DNA of 64,000 nt from Mycolicibacterium baixiangningiae (GTDB taxonomy: Bacteria > Actinomycetota > Actinomycetes > Mycobacteriales > Mycobacteriaceae): the NCBI RefSeq assembly GCF_016313185.1, contig NZ_CP066218.1, positions 3,720,001 through 3,784,000 of the forward strand, given 5' to 3'. A model generated the notes under the pieces. It saw only the letters and a list, made by a program, of their open reading frames with translations, was not told where the DNA came from and ran no database searches. Numbering within the stretch: position 1 is the first letter of the stretch; the number at the start of each line of letters is the position of its first letter. Positions 35,901-44,348 of the stretch are shown here, piece after piece. The translations under genes were made by a program, and so were the position numbers.

Positions 35901-36806
35901 GAACGCGCGGGCCATGTTGACCGTCACCTGCTCGGTGGTCGCGTAATCGGACGGCAACGGCGCCGATTCTCCCTGCGCGGCGGATCCGGAGCGCATCGCA
36001 TAGATGCGCGCAGGTTCGAACGCGCCGGGGAACGACGAGGTGGCCCTGGCGGCGAGGGCCATGCGGTCGAGCGCCATCTGGCGGCGCCATCTCGCGGTAT
36101 CGGCGACCTTGTCGGTCTTCTCACCCACATCGACTTCGTCAGGCACCCGGTCGGCGGGCGCCGGAATGGTCGAGTAGGTGGAATCGAGCGTGCCGCCGGT
36201 CTTGGAGAACGAGAATCGCGCACGGTTCTGACGCTCCGGGTGTCGCGGATCGTCGAGCAGAGTCGCGGCCAGTTCAACGGCGATCCGAGGCGTCGGCGAA
36301 TCGCCGTTGGGGATGAGTTGTTCCGGGTACTGGGCCACGGTCGCCGGATCGAGGTCACCGGCGATCTGTCCCAATGCTTTGCGCACGACCTCGAAGAGCC
36401 GCCCGTCCCCGCGCAGGATCGACTCGACCCGGCCGGAACCGGGCTCCCGCAACAGCTCCCAGATTCCGCCGTCCTCGATCCAAGTCCGCCGTACGACGTC
36501 GTCCATGACGGTGTCGCACGCCTGGGCCAGGCCGAACAGCACCGCGTTCAATCCGCCGGCGCTGGCTCCGGCGAGGATGTCGATCTCGACCTTGTTGTAT
36601 TGGCCCGTGCGCTGGAGCAGTTTCCGGTATACATCGGCACGGATCTCCCGGTGGTTGTGCGGATCTGGCCCGAGGTGTTCGTTGTTGCACGCCCGGCGGA
36701 ACAGGTCGAGCTCGGCAACGGCGCCCCCGATCCACACCGCCAGGCTGACTCCGCCGCGCATCGCCAAGGCGAGTCGCATGGTGCGATAGGGCTTGCCGTC
36801 GGTCAC
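32970..36806 (-). CDS. Very large patatin-like phospholipase-related membrane protein
   Basis: 1278 residues. The N-terminal patatin domain has the Gly-rich oxyanion segment RLALAMRGGVSLAVWIGG (11–28), nucleophile elbow GASAG at 80–84 (Ser82) and the catalytic Asp in VVDGGIFDNIPID (about residue 310), so the Ser-Asp dyad is intact. A long helical middle region follows (DUF3376-like), then about seven hydrophobic segments in the last 300 residues. It matches the family of actinobacterial patatin-related proteins of over 1000 residues. A membrane-anchored lipid acyl hydrolase is likely; substrate unknown. GTG at 36806 follows AGGGGGA; the open frame to 36977 is not conserved-looking. Confidence 0.88.
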   Translation of the reverse strand: MTDGKPYRTMRLALAMRGGVSLAVWIGGAVAELDLFRRACNNEHLGPDPHNHREIRADVYRKLLQRTGQYNKVEIDILAGASAGGLNAVLFGLAQACDTVMDDVVRRTWIEDGGIWELLREPGSGRVESILRGDGRLFEVVRKALGQIAGDLDPATVAQYPEQLIPNGDSPTPRIAVELAATLLDDPRHPERQNRARFSFSKTGGTLDSTYSTIPAPADRVPDEVDVGEKTDKVADTARWRRQMALDRMALAARATSSFPGAFEPARIYAMRSGSAAQGESAPLPSDYATTEQVTVNMARAFLYSAGRNEPFGVVDGGIFDNIPIDRAIRAIQRASASEPSDRSLVYLDPEPPVSRGPAPDAPEKTSAASWVPVIRSSLALKQRQETAGDELSLIREYNDRVLQTRGRLEALAAIMRALRQSAGDPESRTATFVTELVRDESYTQCRIAMDAPRIAGLLTEPWAELCYPPREAVDYVPLPHRAAIRIKNEVALAYNDTSIKWQLSTDVVALLDWVRVLIAWVRALEDLIVDYTLPEDEVVPPLPAELVDDHKRGALLSDLMCWKAALYRWLTVLGEAKHRAVDEVLARPLRSENRTPDDKYPLITSLQESRGAQMSLSITPQLRKLLCEPEGTPEDLDADMYRLLSAPNQFRYPSGESLVTSVRAGLNAMLEQIRERSGEAVRGLYDPRNDPRPPAQTPEWLAYWAESVYPHFYLPPLATFGIEQIAKIFASTGVPDTAHVIRFDTITGDERPRIDVPHLEKAAKAKYLGQWVRKTPGEARMVEVFKDTDGLLTADAKLAGNALNRFGGFFLWHWRENDWHWGRLDAAAGIVRLLANRSKFEGGLPAAGVGQLQAAVNATTDLRREYIELKTKELQDDILAESAEQQAQFIVKQPGRADSTPPPPLVTTVGGESLSVVGPRYRFALASRVVPLVYRALWPGNSSPYSVGGALSRMGNIAIRPVAVALPLVADPLRLAIAVITVLATAGALGVSVTGGFIHGFSAVVLSALGILIAARTWRAGKNWRTLGRKLDSIGRQYPQLDVEAGWASLLRGAHTGRWRAASWVLVACCVSLATVFGMAAARPTPLAPFAAAESILAIVAVILGVQHWLNQRALRIVDSKSAVQSRSRIAMWIVTLAVGVAVAVVPMVPIVVSFLASPAADGPRSSLLAAGVGTAALTAVSLWGWADKTWSACAIAGAAVLGAGVQILLEHITERFPLWDLGPVAVWLVAVSAITQRLPHREVDYGQPPMQNPVRSAAPAGVSDDNVVSLVGDNAA

Positions 36807-36927
36807 TTGTCCCCCTCGATTTGCTCCGTCGAGCGATTGTGACGCCGGCCGACCGGCGGCACCTGCGTATGGCACTACTCGACCGGCGAGAAAACCTGTG
36901 GTCCTTGCGATGTCAATCGAAGTGCCC

Positions 36928-37170
36928 TCAGAGCCGGTACATCTCCCGCGCCATCCGCGAGTACTCGGTGAAATCACGCCGCGACTGCGGGTGGAGCCGT
37001 GGCTCGTGCCGCAGGCTCACGAACCAGGCGACGACCGTCCTGCGTCGGTGCGTCTCGCGGTGGGGGGCCGCCAGCGCCGCCGCCGAACCGAGCATCACCT
37101 CGTGCTCGGTGACGACCACTTTCGTCCGCGTCTTCGTCAGCGGAAGCGCCTGTGTGTAAAGGGTGTTCAT
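36928..37170 (-). CDS. Small hypothetical basic protein (80 aa)
   Basis: 80 residues with no recognised domain; the centre is Ala-rich (MLGSAAALAAPHRETHRRR), the C-terminal half basic with Arg/His. ATG at 37170 has a good AGGAG eight bases upstream, which is the main reason to accept it. No signal peptide. Lies 121 bases upstream of the patatin-like gene on the same strand. Function unknown. Confidence 0.55.
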   Translation of the reverse strand: MNTLYTQALPLTKTRTKVVVTEHEVMLGSAAALAAPHRETHRRRTVVAWFVSLRHEPRLHPQSRRDFTEYSRMAREMYRL

Positions 37171-37274
37171 GACAATCGCTCCTGGATGCGGGGCCGGTCT
37201 TCTCCGGCTCGATCACAGGGAACGTAAGGCGCTACCCGGCGAGGGTCGCGAGTAGTGCGCTACCCGTTCTTCGC

Positions 37275-38762
37275 CTACCGACGCAGCCCGGTCGTGACGG
37301 TCGGTCGTGACGGCGGCCCGGCGTCGAGGAGGTTCACGACGGCGTCCACGTCGAGGTGGCTCTGCAGCAGATCAGCCATGACGTCCAGTTGGGCGTCGCG
37401 GCGCGCGGAGACGTCGACGTCCCCGGCGACCACGAAGCCGGACCGACCTGCCGCGGCGGCCGCCTCGGTGAGCCAGGCCCGCCGGAACGCGTCGTTGTCG
37501 AACAGTCCGTGCCAGTGGGTGCCGAACACCGCGCCGCGGCGCACGCCGATGCCGGCCCAGTCGTCGGCGTCGGCGCGGACGACCTGACCGTGGTGGATCT
37601 CGTATCCGTGCAACGGTGTCGTCCAGTGCCGCAACGTCTTTTCGTCGGCGAACGCGATGTCCGCATCCACCAGCCCGAGCCCGTCCACCTCACCGGCCCG
37701 CGATTCGACGGAATCATCGATGCGGCGGCAGAGCATCTGGAAGCCACCGCAGATACCCAGGACGGGACGGCCGGAGCGGGCGTGTGCGGCGATCGGTTCG
37801 GCCAACCCGTTGGCGTGCAACCATTCCAGGTCGGCGACGGTGGCCTTCGTGCCCGGCAACACGACGACGTCCGCATCCGCCACGTCGGCCGGGTCGCTCA
37901 CCCACCGCACCGCCACGCCCGGCTCGCACGCCAGCGCCTCGATGTCGGTCGAGTTGGAGATCCGCGGCAGCCGCAGTACCGCCACATGCAGCCCCTCGGT
38001 GCCGCGCGGCGGCGCCGGCCTGCCGATGACCCGGCCCGCCACGACGGACACGGAATCCTCGGTGTCCATCCAGAGGTCGTCGCTGTACGGGATCACTCCG
38101 TAGGTCGGGCGGCCCGTCAGGTCGCGCAGTTGGTCGAGGCCGGGTGCGAGCAGCGCCGGGTCACCGCGGAACTTGTTGACCACGAACCCGGCGATCAGCG
38201 CCTGGTCGTCGGGATGCAGGACCGCGACGGTGCCGAACAGATGAGCCAGCACCCCGCCCCGGTCGATGTCACCGACCACGAGGACCGGCAGGTGGGCCCG
38301 CCGGGCCAGTCCCATGTTGGCCAGATCGGTGCCCCGCAGGTTGATCTCCGCCGGCGAGCCGGCACCCTCACAGAGGACGACGTCGAATTCCTCGCGCAGA
38401 GAACGGAGTTCGTCGGCCACCACCTCGGCAAGCCGGTCGCGGTGCGTGATGTAGTCCTTCGCGCTGACGGTACCGGTCACGCGCCCGCGCACGACGAGCT
38501 GGGAGGTGCGGTCGCTGCCCGGTTTGAGCAGGACCGGGTTGAATCGCACGCTCGGGGCCAGGCCTGCGGCGCGGGCCTGCATCGCTTGCGCCCGCCCGAT
38601 CTCACCACCCTCGACGGTGACCGCCGAATTGTTCGACATGTTCTGCGCCTTGAACGGCGCGACGCGCACACCTTCGCGCGCCAGCAGCCGGCACAGTCCG
38701 GCCACCATCATGGATTTCCCGGCGTCGGAAGTGGTGCCGGCAACGAGCAGCGCCCCGGTCAC
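37275..38762 (-). CDS. cobQ: Cobyric acid synthase
   Basis: Glutamine-dependent amidation of the b, d, e and g side chains of adenosylcobyrinic a,c-diamide. 495 residues: P-loop-like [45 protein letters not shown] and VNKFRGD in the ligase half, and a C-terminal amidotransferase domain with nucleophile [13 protein letters not shown] and [11 protein letters not shown] at 38762 ([17 protein letters not shown]) gives the usual length; ATG at 38795 would add 11 residues ([10 protein letters not shown]) encoded by one arm of a dispersed palindromic repeat. Belongs to the same pathway as cobB/cobO about 27 kb away. Confidence 0.95.
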   Translation of the reverse strand: MTGALLVAGTTSDAGKSMMVAGLCRLLAREGVRVAPFKAQNMSNNSAVTVEGGEIGRAQAMQARAAGLAPSVRFNPVLLKPGSDRTSQLVVRGRVTGTVSAKDYITHRDRLAEVVADELRSLREEFDVVLCEGAGSPAEINLRGTDLANMGLARRAHLPVLVVGDIDRGGVLAHLFGTVAVLHPDDQALIAGFVVNKFRGDPALLAPGLDQLRDLTGRPTYGVIPYSDDLWMDTEDSVSVVAGRVIGRPAPPRGTEGLHVAVLRLPRISNSTDIEALACEPGVAVRWVSDPADVADADVVVLPGTKATVADLEWLHANGLAEPIAAHARSGRPVLGICGGFQMLCRRIDDSVESRAGEVDGLGLVDADIAFADEKTLRHWTTPLHGYEIHHGQVVRADADDWAGIGVRRGAVFGTHWHGLFDNDAFRRAWLTEAAAAAGRSGFVVAGDVDVSARRDAQLDVMADLLQSHLDVDAVVNLLDAGPPSRPTVTTGLRR

Positions 38763-38770
38763 CTTCTCCG

Positions 38771-38832
38771 CGCGAGCAGACGTGAAACTGCTCATTTTCG
38801 CGGCATTTCGGGCAGTTTTACGTCTGCTCGCG
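38771..38832. repeat. Dispersed palindromic repeat, copy A
   Basis: 62-bp element with terminal inverted repeats of 20 bases and one mismatch: CGCGAGCAGACGTGAAACTG at the left, and the complement of CGCGAGCAGACGTAAAACTG at the right. It fills almost the whole gap between the mapB stop (38836) and the cobQ GTG (38762). The same arms occur at 48889–48951. Could act as an RNA hairpin between the genes. Confidence 0.85.
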
Positions 38833-38835
38833 AGG

Positions 38836-39693
38836 TCACGGCAGGGTGAGGATCTCGGCGCCCGTCTCGGTGACCACCAGGGTGTGCTCGAACTGGGCGG
38901 TCCACTTGCGGTCCTTGGTGACCACGGTCCAGCCGTCGTTCCAGATCTCGTAATCCAACCCGCCTAGGTTGATCATCGGTTCGATGGTGAAGGTCATACC
39001 GGGTTCCATGACGGTCTCGACGCTGGGCTGGTCGTAGTGCAGCACCACCAGCCCGTTGTGGAATGTCGTGCCGATGCCGTGGCCGGTGAAGTCGCGAACG
39101 ACGTTGTATCCGAACCGGTTCGCGTACGCCTCGATGACCCGGCCGACCACCGAGAGCGCGCGGCCCGGCTTGACCGCCTTGATCGCCCGCATCGTCGCCT
39201 CGTGGGTGCGTTCGACGAGCAGCCGGTGCTCCTCGGCGACGTTGCCGGCAAGGAAGGTGGCGTTGGTGTCCCCGTGGACGCCGTCGATGTACGCGGTGAC
39301 GTCGATGTTGACGATGTCTCCGTCCTCGACGACGGTCGAGTCCGGAATGCCGTGGCAGATGACCTCGTTCAGCGACGTGCAGCAGGATTTCGGAAAGCCC
39401 TTGTAGCCCAGAGTGGACGGGTAGGCGCCGTGGTCGACCATGTAGTCGTGGGCGATGCGGTCCAGGTGGTCGGTGGTGACGCCGGGCGCGACGGCCCTGC
39501 CCGCCTCCGCCAGGGCGCCCGCGGCGATGCGACCGGCGATGCGCATCTTCTCGATCACCTCGGGCGTCTGTACCCAGGGTTCGTTGCCCTCGTCGACGGT
39601 CGGCCGCCACGCGTACTCGGGGCGCGCGATCGATTTGGGCACCGGCAGCGTCGGGGAGAGCTCGCCGGGGCGGAGGGCGGTGCGCACAGACAT
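38836..39693 (-). CDS. map: Methionine aminopeptidase (type I, MapB)
   Basis: Removes initiator Met from nascent proteins. 285 residues with an N-terminal extension of about 40 residues containing the SH3-binding-like [16 protein letters not shown], then the pita-bread fold: His in [10 protein letters not shown], metal ligands in [20 protein letters not shown] (two Asp), [10 protein letters not shown] (His), TIEPMI (Glu) and [10 protein letters not shown] (Glu). ATG at 39693. Separated from cobQ by the palindromic repeat. Confidence 0.96.
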   Translation of the reverse strand: MSVRTALRPGELSPTLPVPKSIARPEYAWRPTVDEGNEPWVQTPEVIEKMRIAGRIAAGALAEAGRAVAPGVTTDHLDRIAHDYMVDHGAYPSTLGYKGFPKSCCTSLNEVICHGIPDSTVVEDGDIVNIDVTAYIDGVHGDTNATFLAGNVAEEHRLLVERTHEATMRAIKAVKPGRALSVVGRVIEAYANRFGYNVVRDFTGHGIGTTFHNGLVVLHYDQPSVETVMEPGMTFTIEPMINLGGLDYEIWNDGWTVVTKDRKWTAQFEHTLVVTETGAEILTLP

Positions 39694-39743
39694 GACCCCA
39701 GGATAGCCAGGAGAACGAGCCTCTCCTATCGGGAGAATGATGC

Positions 39744-39749
39744 TACGTT
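39744..39749 (+). promoter_or_regulatory. Putative -10 element of a leaderless thioesterase transcript
   Basis: TACGTT preceded by TGC, ending six bases before the ATG at 39756; transcription would start at or next to the A of the ATG. An imperfect 5-bp inverted repeat TCTCC-TATCG-GGAGA (39722–39736) sits around the -35 position and could bind a regulator. Confidence 0.4.
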
Positions 39750-39755
39750 TCCCTG

Positions 39756-40163
39756 ATGCTCGGCGAGTCCACCCCGATGAAGACCACCCCTGACCACCTG
39801 CTCGGCCAGTTGGGTATCCACGATCTGCTGGAGACCGACGAGCGCATGGTCGTCGAGATGGAGAACCGGCCGAACCTGGCCAACACCCGCGGCGCGTTGC
39901 AGGGCGGCCTCGTCGCGACCCTGATCGACATCGCCGGCGGCCGCTTGGCCGACCGGCTGGTCGCCGACGGACAGAGCGTCACGACGGCGGATATGACCGT
40001 GCACTTCCTGGCACCGGTCGTCGTGGGTCCCGCCCGCGCCGAGGCGACGGTCGTGCGCGCGGGCAAGCGCATCATCGTGACCGCGGTCGACGTCACCGAT
40101 GTGGGACGTGACCGCCTCGCCGCACGCGCCACGCTGAGTTTCGCGGTCCTCGACCCCCGCTGA
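39756..40163 (+). CDS. PaaI family hotdog-fold acyl-CoA thioesterase
   Basis: 135 residues with the hotdog signature [26 protein letters not shown] (Gly-Gly and catalytic-type Asp) and [15 protein letters not shown]. The family hydrolyses aromatic or medium-chain acyl-CoAs. ATG at 39756 is favoured over ATG 39777 by the -10 position. Divergent from mapB with 62 bases between. Substrate not deducible. Confidence 0.9.
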   Translation: MLGESTPMKTTPDHLLGQLGIHDLLETDERMVVEMENRPNLANTRGALQGGLVATLIDIAGGRLADRLVADGQSVTTADMTVHFLAPVVVGPARAEATVVRAGKRIIVTAVDVTDVGRDRLAARATLSFAVLDPR

Positions 40164-40176
40164 TCGAACTCCCGTG

Positions 40177-40794
40177 TCAGCCGCGCTCGCCGAGGAATCT
40201 CGGCCGGCGCAGCCACCCCGTCTGGGGGCCGCGGATGTCGACCGAGCCCCACACCACCCTGCCGGTGAGCACCACGTGCGGCCTGCCCTCCGCGGGAACG
40301 TCCCTGCGGTGGTCGGATGCGCTCCCGACGATCACCTCGACGTCGTCGATCGAAGCACTCGCGCCGTCGGGCAGCCGCAGGTCGAGCCCGCCGAACTTCA
40401 GGTCGAGTTCGATGACGACCATCGGTCCGGCGAACCGCGCGCGGGTGAGGTCGAGATCGATCGACCCCATGCGACGGTGCAGCGCCAGCCGCGTCGGCAC
40501 GATCCACTCCCCCTGGCGCTTCAGCGAACCGAACACCCCGCGCAGCTCGACGCGGTCGGTGGCGGACGTGACGATCGCCCCGGGTCCCGGGAGGTCGGTG
40601 ACCAACGCGTCGAGATCGGAACGCATCCGTGCCTGCGAGACGAGGGCCGAGCGTTCCTCGAACTCGTCGATGTCGATGAGGCCGAGCGCGACGGCATTGT
40701 GTAATCGCCGCAGAGTGCCGTTGCGGTCGGCGTCGGAGATCCGCATCGGCATGGGGTCGGGACGGGCGTCACCGTTGTGGGCCGGGGTCGTCAT
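40177..40794 (-). CDS. DUF1707 (SHOCT-like) domain protein
   Basis: 205 residues. The N-terminal DUF1707 domain (about 15–70) reads PMRISDADRNGTLRRLHNAVALGLIDIDEFEERSALVSQAR, the short helical unit common at the start of actinobacterial envelope-stress proteins. The C-terminal half is beta-rich (VELRGVFGSLKRQGEW … GSIDLDLTRARF … VVWGSVDIRG), resembling the LiaF-type cell-wall-antibiotic-response domain. No membrane segment. Lies 16 bases from the end of the PBP gene on the same strand; a link to cell-wall stress is plausible but inferred. Confidence 0.88.
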   Translation of the reverse strand: MTTPAHNGDARPDPMPMRISDADRNGTLRRLHNAVALGLIDIDEFEERSALVSQARMRSDLDALVTDLPGPGAIVTSATDRVELRGVFGSLKRQGEWIVPTRLALHRRMGSIDLDLTRARFAGPMVVIELDLKFGGLDLRLPDGASASIDDVEVIVGSASDHRRDVPAEGRPHVVLTGRVVWGSVDIRGPQTGWLRRPRFLGERG

Positions 40795-40810
40795 AGCCCC
40801 TCCAGGCTAC

Positions 40811-42631
40811 TCAGGCCAGGTAGCCGGCGGGCAGTCCGTCGAGCATGCCGCGCAGCATCTGCACCGCGTACTCCGAGCTGCCGCCGCCGACGATGAGCGC
40901 GGCGAAGGCGAGGTCACCGCGGTAACCGGCGAACCACGAGTGGGAACCGCCGGCGAACTCGGCCTCCCCGGTCTTCCCGCGTACGTCACCGGCGTCGGCC
41001 AGATCCTTGGCGGTGCCGTTGGTCACCACCAGCCGCATCATCGGGCGCAGGGAGTCGACCACTTTGGGGCTCACGGGTCCGTGTTCGCCGGTGATGACGG
41101 TGTCGCGGCCTTCGATCAGCCGGGGCACCGGGGTCTGTCCCGCGGCGACGGTCGCGGCGACCAGCGCCATCCCGAACGGGCTGACCACCACCTTGCCCTG
41201 CCCGAAACCGTCCTCGGTGCGCTCGGCGAGGTTGACGGTCGGCGGCACCGACCCGGACACCGTGGGGATGCCCTCGATCTGATAGTCGGGGCCGATGCCG
41301 TATTGGGCGGCCGCGGTGGTCAACCCCCGCGGCGGCATGCGGCTGGCGAGTTCGGCGAAGGTGGTGTTGCAGGAACTCGCGAAGGCCCGCGACATCGGCA
41401 CCGTGCCGAGATCGAAACCGCCGTAGTTGGGCACCGTGCGATGGCCGATGTCCATGTGCCCCGGGCAGCCGAGCAGCGTGTTCGGGGTGGCCATATCGCG
41501 TTCGATCGCGGCACCGGCGGTGACGATCTTGAAGGTCGACCCCGGCGGGTACAGCCCCATGGTGGCCAGCGGGCCCTCCGCGTCGGCGGCGGCGTTCTGC
41601 GCGACGGCGAGTATCTCGCCGGTGGAGGCCTTGATCGCGACGATCATCGCCTGCTTGCCGGTGAAGTTCACCGCGTTCTGCGCGGCGGTCTGCACGGCAC
41701 GGTCGAGGCTGATGGTCACCGAGGGTGCCGGATCCCCCGGAACCTCGTTGAGGACGTCGACGTCGACACCGTTCTGGTTGACGGTGACCACCCGCCATCC
41801 GGAGCGGCCGTCGAGTTCGTCGGCGACCTCCTTCTTGACCTCGTTGACGATGGCCGGCGCGAAACGCTCGTCGGTGGGCAGCATGTCGGCCTGCGGGGTG
41901 ATGACCACCCCCGGCCGCGGGCCGAGCAGGCCGGCCACCCGGTCGTGGTCGGCCTGGTTGAGCATCGTCAGGCTCATCGGTTCGGCCATCGAGCTCGCCT
42001 GTTCGGCCAGGCGCTGCGCATCGACGGTGGGGTTGAAGGGTCGCAGCGCGTCGGCGACCACTCGAGCGGTCGACATCAGCTCGGCGCCGGCCGCTTTCGC
42101 GTCCAGGGCGAAGTGGTAGCGATAGCCGGGCACCAGCACGTCGCTGCCGCCGCGCTCGTTGACCGAGGCTCGCGGCGGTGGGTCGGCGCGCAGCGCGAAC
42201 GACTGGTTCTCTCCCAGCCGGGGATGCAGACCCGTTGTGGCCCAACGGACTTCCCAGCGCCCCTCGTCACGCACCATGTTGAGCTGACCGTCGTAGGTCC
42301 ACGTGCGGTTCTTGGGCAGGTGCCACGTGTAGCGGTAGGTGATGGCCCCGGTGTCCTCGGAGTATTTCGAACCGAGGATCTGCGCGTCGAGGTGCGTCGC
42401 CTGCAGTCCCGCCCAGGCTTCGTTGAGCGCGGCGCGGGCATCGGCGGGCCGGTCGGCGAGTTCGGCTGCGGCGGCGGTGTCGCCGGTCGCCAGGGCGGTG
42501 AAGAACTCCTCCGCCGTGGGTTCGGGACCGTTCGGCTTGGGGGTGCAGCCGGCCAAGCCCAGGCTGCCCAGAACTGTGGCCACCGTGAGCAGACAGGTGA
42601 CCCTTGTTGCTGCTGAGGTTTTAGTTGCCAT
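40811..42631 (-). CDS. Penicillin-binding lipoprotein (PBP-lipo, Rv2864c-like)
   Basis: 606-residue class B D,D-transpeptidase that cross-links peptidoglycan outside the membrane. Lipobox LGLAGC near residue 29, NTF2/MecA-like domain (about 35–150), dimerisation domain (about 150–300), then transpeptidase: SxxK in PPGSTFKIV, SxN in SSCNTTF, KTG in RGKTGEAEF. Related to the high-Mr PBP with an N-terminal MecA domain. ATG at 42631. The beta-lactam target motifs are all intact. Confidence 0.94.
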   Translation of the reverse strand: MATKTSAATRVTCLLTVATVLGSLGLAGCTPKPNGPEPTAEEFFTALATGDTAAAAELADRPADARAALNEAWAGLQATHLDAQILGSKYSEDTGAITYRYTWHLPKNRTWTYDGQLNMVRDEGRWEVRWATTGLHPRLGENQSFALRADPPPRASVNERGGSDVLVPGYRYHFALDAKAAGAELMSTARVVADALRPFNPTVDAQRLAEQASSMAEPMSLTMLNQADHDRVAGLLGPRPGVVITPQADMLPTDERFAPAIVNEVKKEVADELDGRSGWRVVTVNQNGVDVDVLNEVPGDPAPSVTISLDRAVQTAAQNAVNFTGKQAMIVAIKASTGEILAVAQNAAADAEGPLATMGLYPPGSTFKIVTAGAAIERDMATPNTLLGCPGHMDIGHRTVPNYGGFDLGTVPMSRAFASSCNTTFAELASRMPPRGLTTAAAQYGIGPDYQIEGIPTVSGSVPPTVNLAERTEDGFGQGKVVVSPFGMALVAATVAAGQTPVPRLIEGRDTVITGEHGPVSPKVVDSLRPMMRLVVTNGTAKDLADAGDVRGKTGEAEFAGGSHSWFAGYRGDLAFAALIVGGGSSEYAVQMLRGMLDGLPAGYLA

Positions 42632-42742
42632 TGAGGCAGATGTTAGGGATGTGACGACGCGTTTCGGTGGAGGCGCACCGTGACACGACTGTGATGAGTC
42701 CGCGTTCGCGGCGTCACAGCGACCGACCCGGGGAATCCCGGT

Positions 42743-43417
42743 TCAGGCTCCCGCCGCCGGTGCCCGCACCACCAGGGGCACCGCCGGGAAGTAGGCCGCC
42801 ATCTCTGACCGCGAGGCTCGCAGCACTGCGGTCCCGTAGCCCCGCTTGCGGTGCTCCGGGCGGATCCAGATGCGCACGTTCACTTCACCGCCGGCCAGTT
42901 CGCCGAACACCATGCCAACCTTCTGGCCCCCGGCGATCGCGACCAGCCAGACCGCCTCCTCGGCGTCCACACGGTCGACGGCAGCGCTGATCTCGTCGTC
43001 GAGCGCACCGGCCGGCGCGCCCGAACCGTCACCGGCGGAAGGGACATCCGTGGTACGCGCGGCGAAGACGTCGCGATCGTCGGCGGCGGAAAAGGGCCGC
43101 AGCGCAACAGGTTCGGGGTGTGACGACCGCTCGCCCCTGGTGAAGCTGAGCTGATTGTCGAGGTCTTCGAGTTCGGCGGCGATCCGGCGCCGCGACACCT
43201 TCGTCAACCGGTCGAAGGACAGCCCCAGCACTGCTTCACCGCCGACCGCCGATGTCCCGAGCAGCGCGGCGACCGCTTCGACGGCCGCGTCGTGGTCCTC
43301 GGAGGCAACGATCGCGTCGAGCAACTCGTGCCGGCGTTCCAGCGCCCGCACCAATGCGTCGGCGATCTCCCGGCGGGCGGCGCTGCTGTCAAGGACGACA
43401 TCGTCGGCATCAGTCAT
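42743..43417 (-). CDS. GNAT acetyltransferase with N-terminal gyrase-A-like helical domain
   Basis: 224 residues in two parts. Residues about 15–92 (ALVRALERRHELLDAIVASE … EAVLGLSFDRLTKVSRRRI) closely resemble the coiled-coil/C-gate helical segment of DNA gyrase subunit A (typically QAILDLRLRRLTGLEREKI). Residues about 102–224 are a GNAT fold with the CoA loop RIWIRPEHRKRGYGTAVLRA. DNA-cleavage parts of GyrA are absent. Domain role unknown: dimerisation, gyrase binding or DNA gate mimicry are possibilities. Lies 23 bases downstream of another GNAT gene. Confidence 0.82.
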   Translation of the reverse strand: MTDADDVVLDSSAARREIADALVRALERRHELLDAIVASEDHDAAVEAVAALLGTSAVGGEAVLGLSFDRLTKVSRRRIAAELEDLDNQLSFTRGERSSHPEPVALRPFSAADDRDVFAARTTDVPSAGDGSGAPAGALDDEISAAVDRVDAEEAVWLVAIAGGQKVGMVFGELAGGEVNVRIWIRPEHRKRGYGTAVLRASRSEMAAYFPAVPLVVRAPAAGA

Positions 43418-43440
43418 GGCCGTCAGCGTAGCCGTCGCGA

Positions 43441-44295
43441 TCAGTCGAGCAGCACGGTGGCGAAGGTGCCGACCTCACGGAAGCCGATGCGGGCGTATGT
43501 CGCCCGGGCCACCGTGTTGTAGCTGTTGACGTAGAGGCTGGCGATCCGCCCACCGCGGACGACGGCGGCCGCCAGCGCCGCGGTGCCTGCGGTACCCAAC
43601 CCGTGGCCGCGCCAGTCGGGATGGACCCAGACGCCCTGGATCTGGCCGACAGCAGGCGATTGCGATCCGACCTCCGCCTTGAACACGACCTGGCCGCGCT
43701 CGAAGCGCGCCCACGCGCGGCCCGCCGCGATCAGGCCCGCGACACGGCGTCGGTAGCCGCGGCCACCGTCGCCCGCACGGGGGTCGACGCCCACTTCACC
43801 GATGAACATGTCGATGGCCGCCACCAGGTAGGCGTCGAGTTCGTCGATGCGGACCGGCCGCACCGCCGGATCGACGGGAGTGGTGGGCAGGGTGTCGAGC
43901 GCCATCAGCGGCTGATGGTCGCGGACATCGCGAGCCGGACCCCACGCCCGTTCCAGGCGCCCCCACATCGGGAGCACGAGCTCGGCGCGGCCCACCAGCG
44001 AAGAACACCGTCTGGCGCTGCTGGTGGCCTTGTCGGCAAAGGCATGCATATCGGCGGGCTCACCGCGCAGCGGGATGAGGTTCGCCCCGGCGTAGCACAG
44101 CGATTCGGTGGCGTGGCGGCGCGTCCACAGTTCGCCGCCGATCGCGCCGGGCTCGACGCCGTGATCGGCCACCCGCGAGGCGACCATGCAGCTGCCGACC
44201 GGATCGTCGTCGAGCACCCGCTGGACCGCTGCCACGTCGCGCACCACCGAGACTCGACGGTCGTCGGCGAGGCGGAAGAGCGGCGGAGCCGACAT
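43441..44295 (-). CDS. GNAT family N-acetyltransferase with DUF4081 (Rv2867c-like)
   Basis: 284 residues, same length as Rv2867c. N-terminal DUF4081-like half (about 1–140) begins MSAPPLFRLADDRRVSVVRD; C-terminal GNAT half has IQGVWVHPDWRGHGLGTAGTAALAA for CoA binding and YVNSYNTVARATYARIGF as the last motif. The frame is open to 45006 antisense to ispG, but ATG at 44295 fits the family. Just downstream of ispG; substrate unknown. Confidence 0.9.
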   Translation of the reverse strand: MSAPPLFRLADDRRVSVVRDVAAVQRVLDDDPVGSCMVASRVADHGVEPGAIGGELWTRRHATESLCYAGANLIPLRGEPADMHAFADKATSSARRCSSLVGRAELVLPMWGRLERAWGPARDVRDHQPLMALDTLPTTPVDPAVRPVRIDELDAYLVAAIDMFIGEVGVDPRAGDGGRGYRRRVAGLIAAGRAWARFERGQVVFKAEVGSQSPAVGQIQGVWVHPDWRGHGLGTAGTAALAAAVVRGGRIASLYVNSYNTVARATYARIGFREVGTFATVLLD

Positions 44296-44348
44296 CGATA
44301 CTGCTTTCTGCTGGACCGAGGCGGTGACACCACTCACCGCGTCGACGT

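Noticed and set aside
40235..42616. 793-codon open frame antisense to the PBP gene and the DUF1707 gene
   Set aside because: Composition typical of complementary-strand shadow; the minus-strand genes have complete catalytic motifs.
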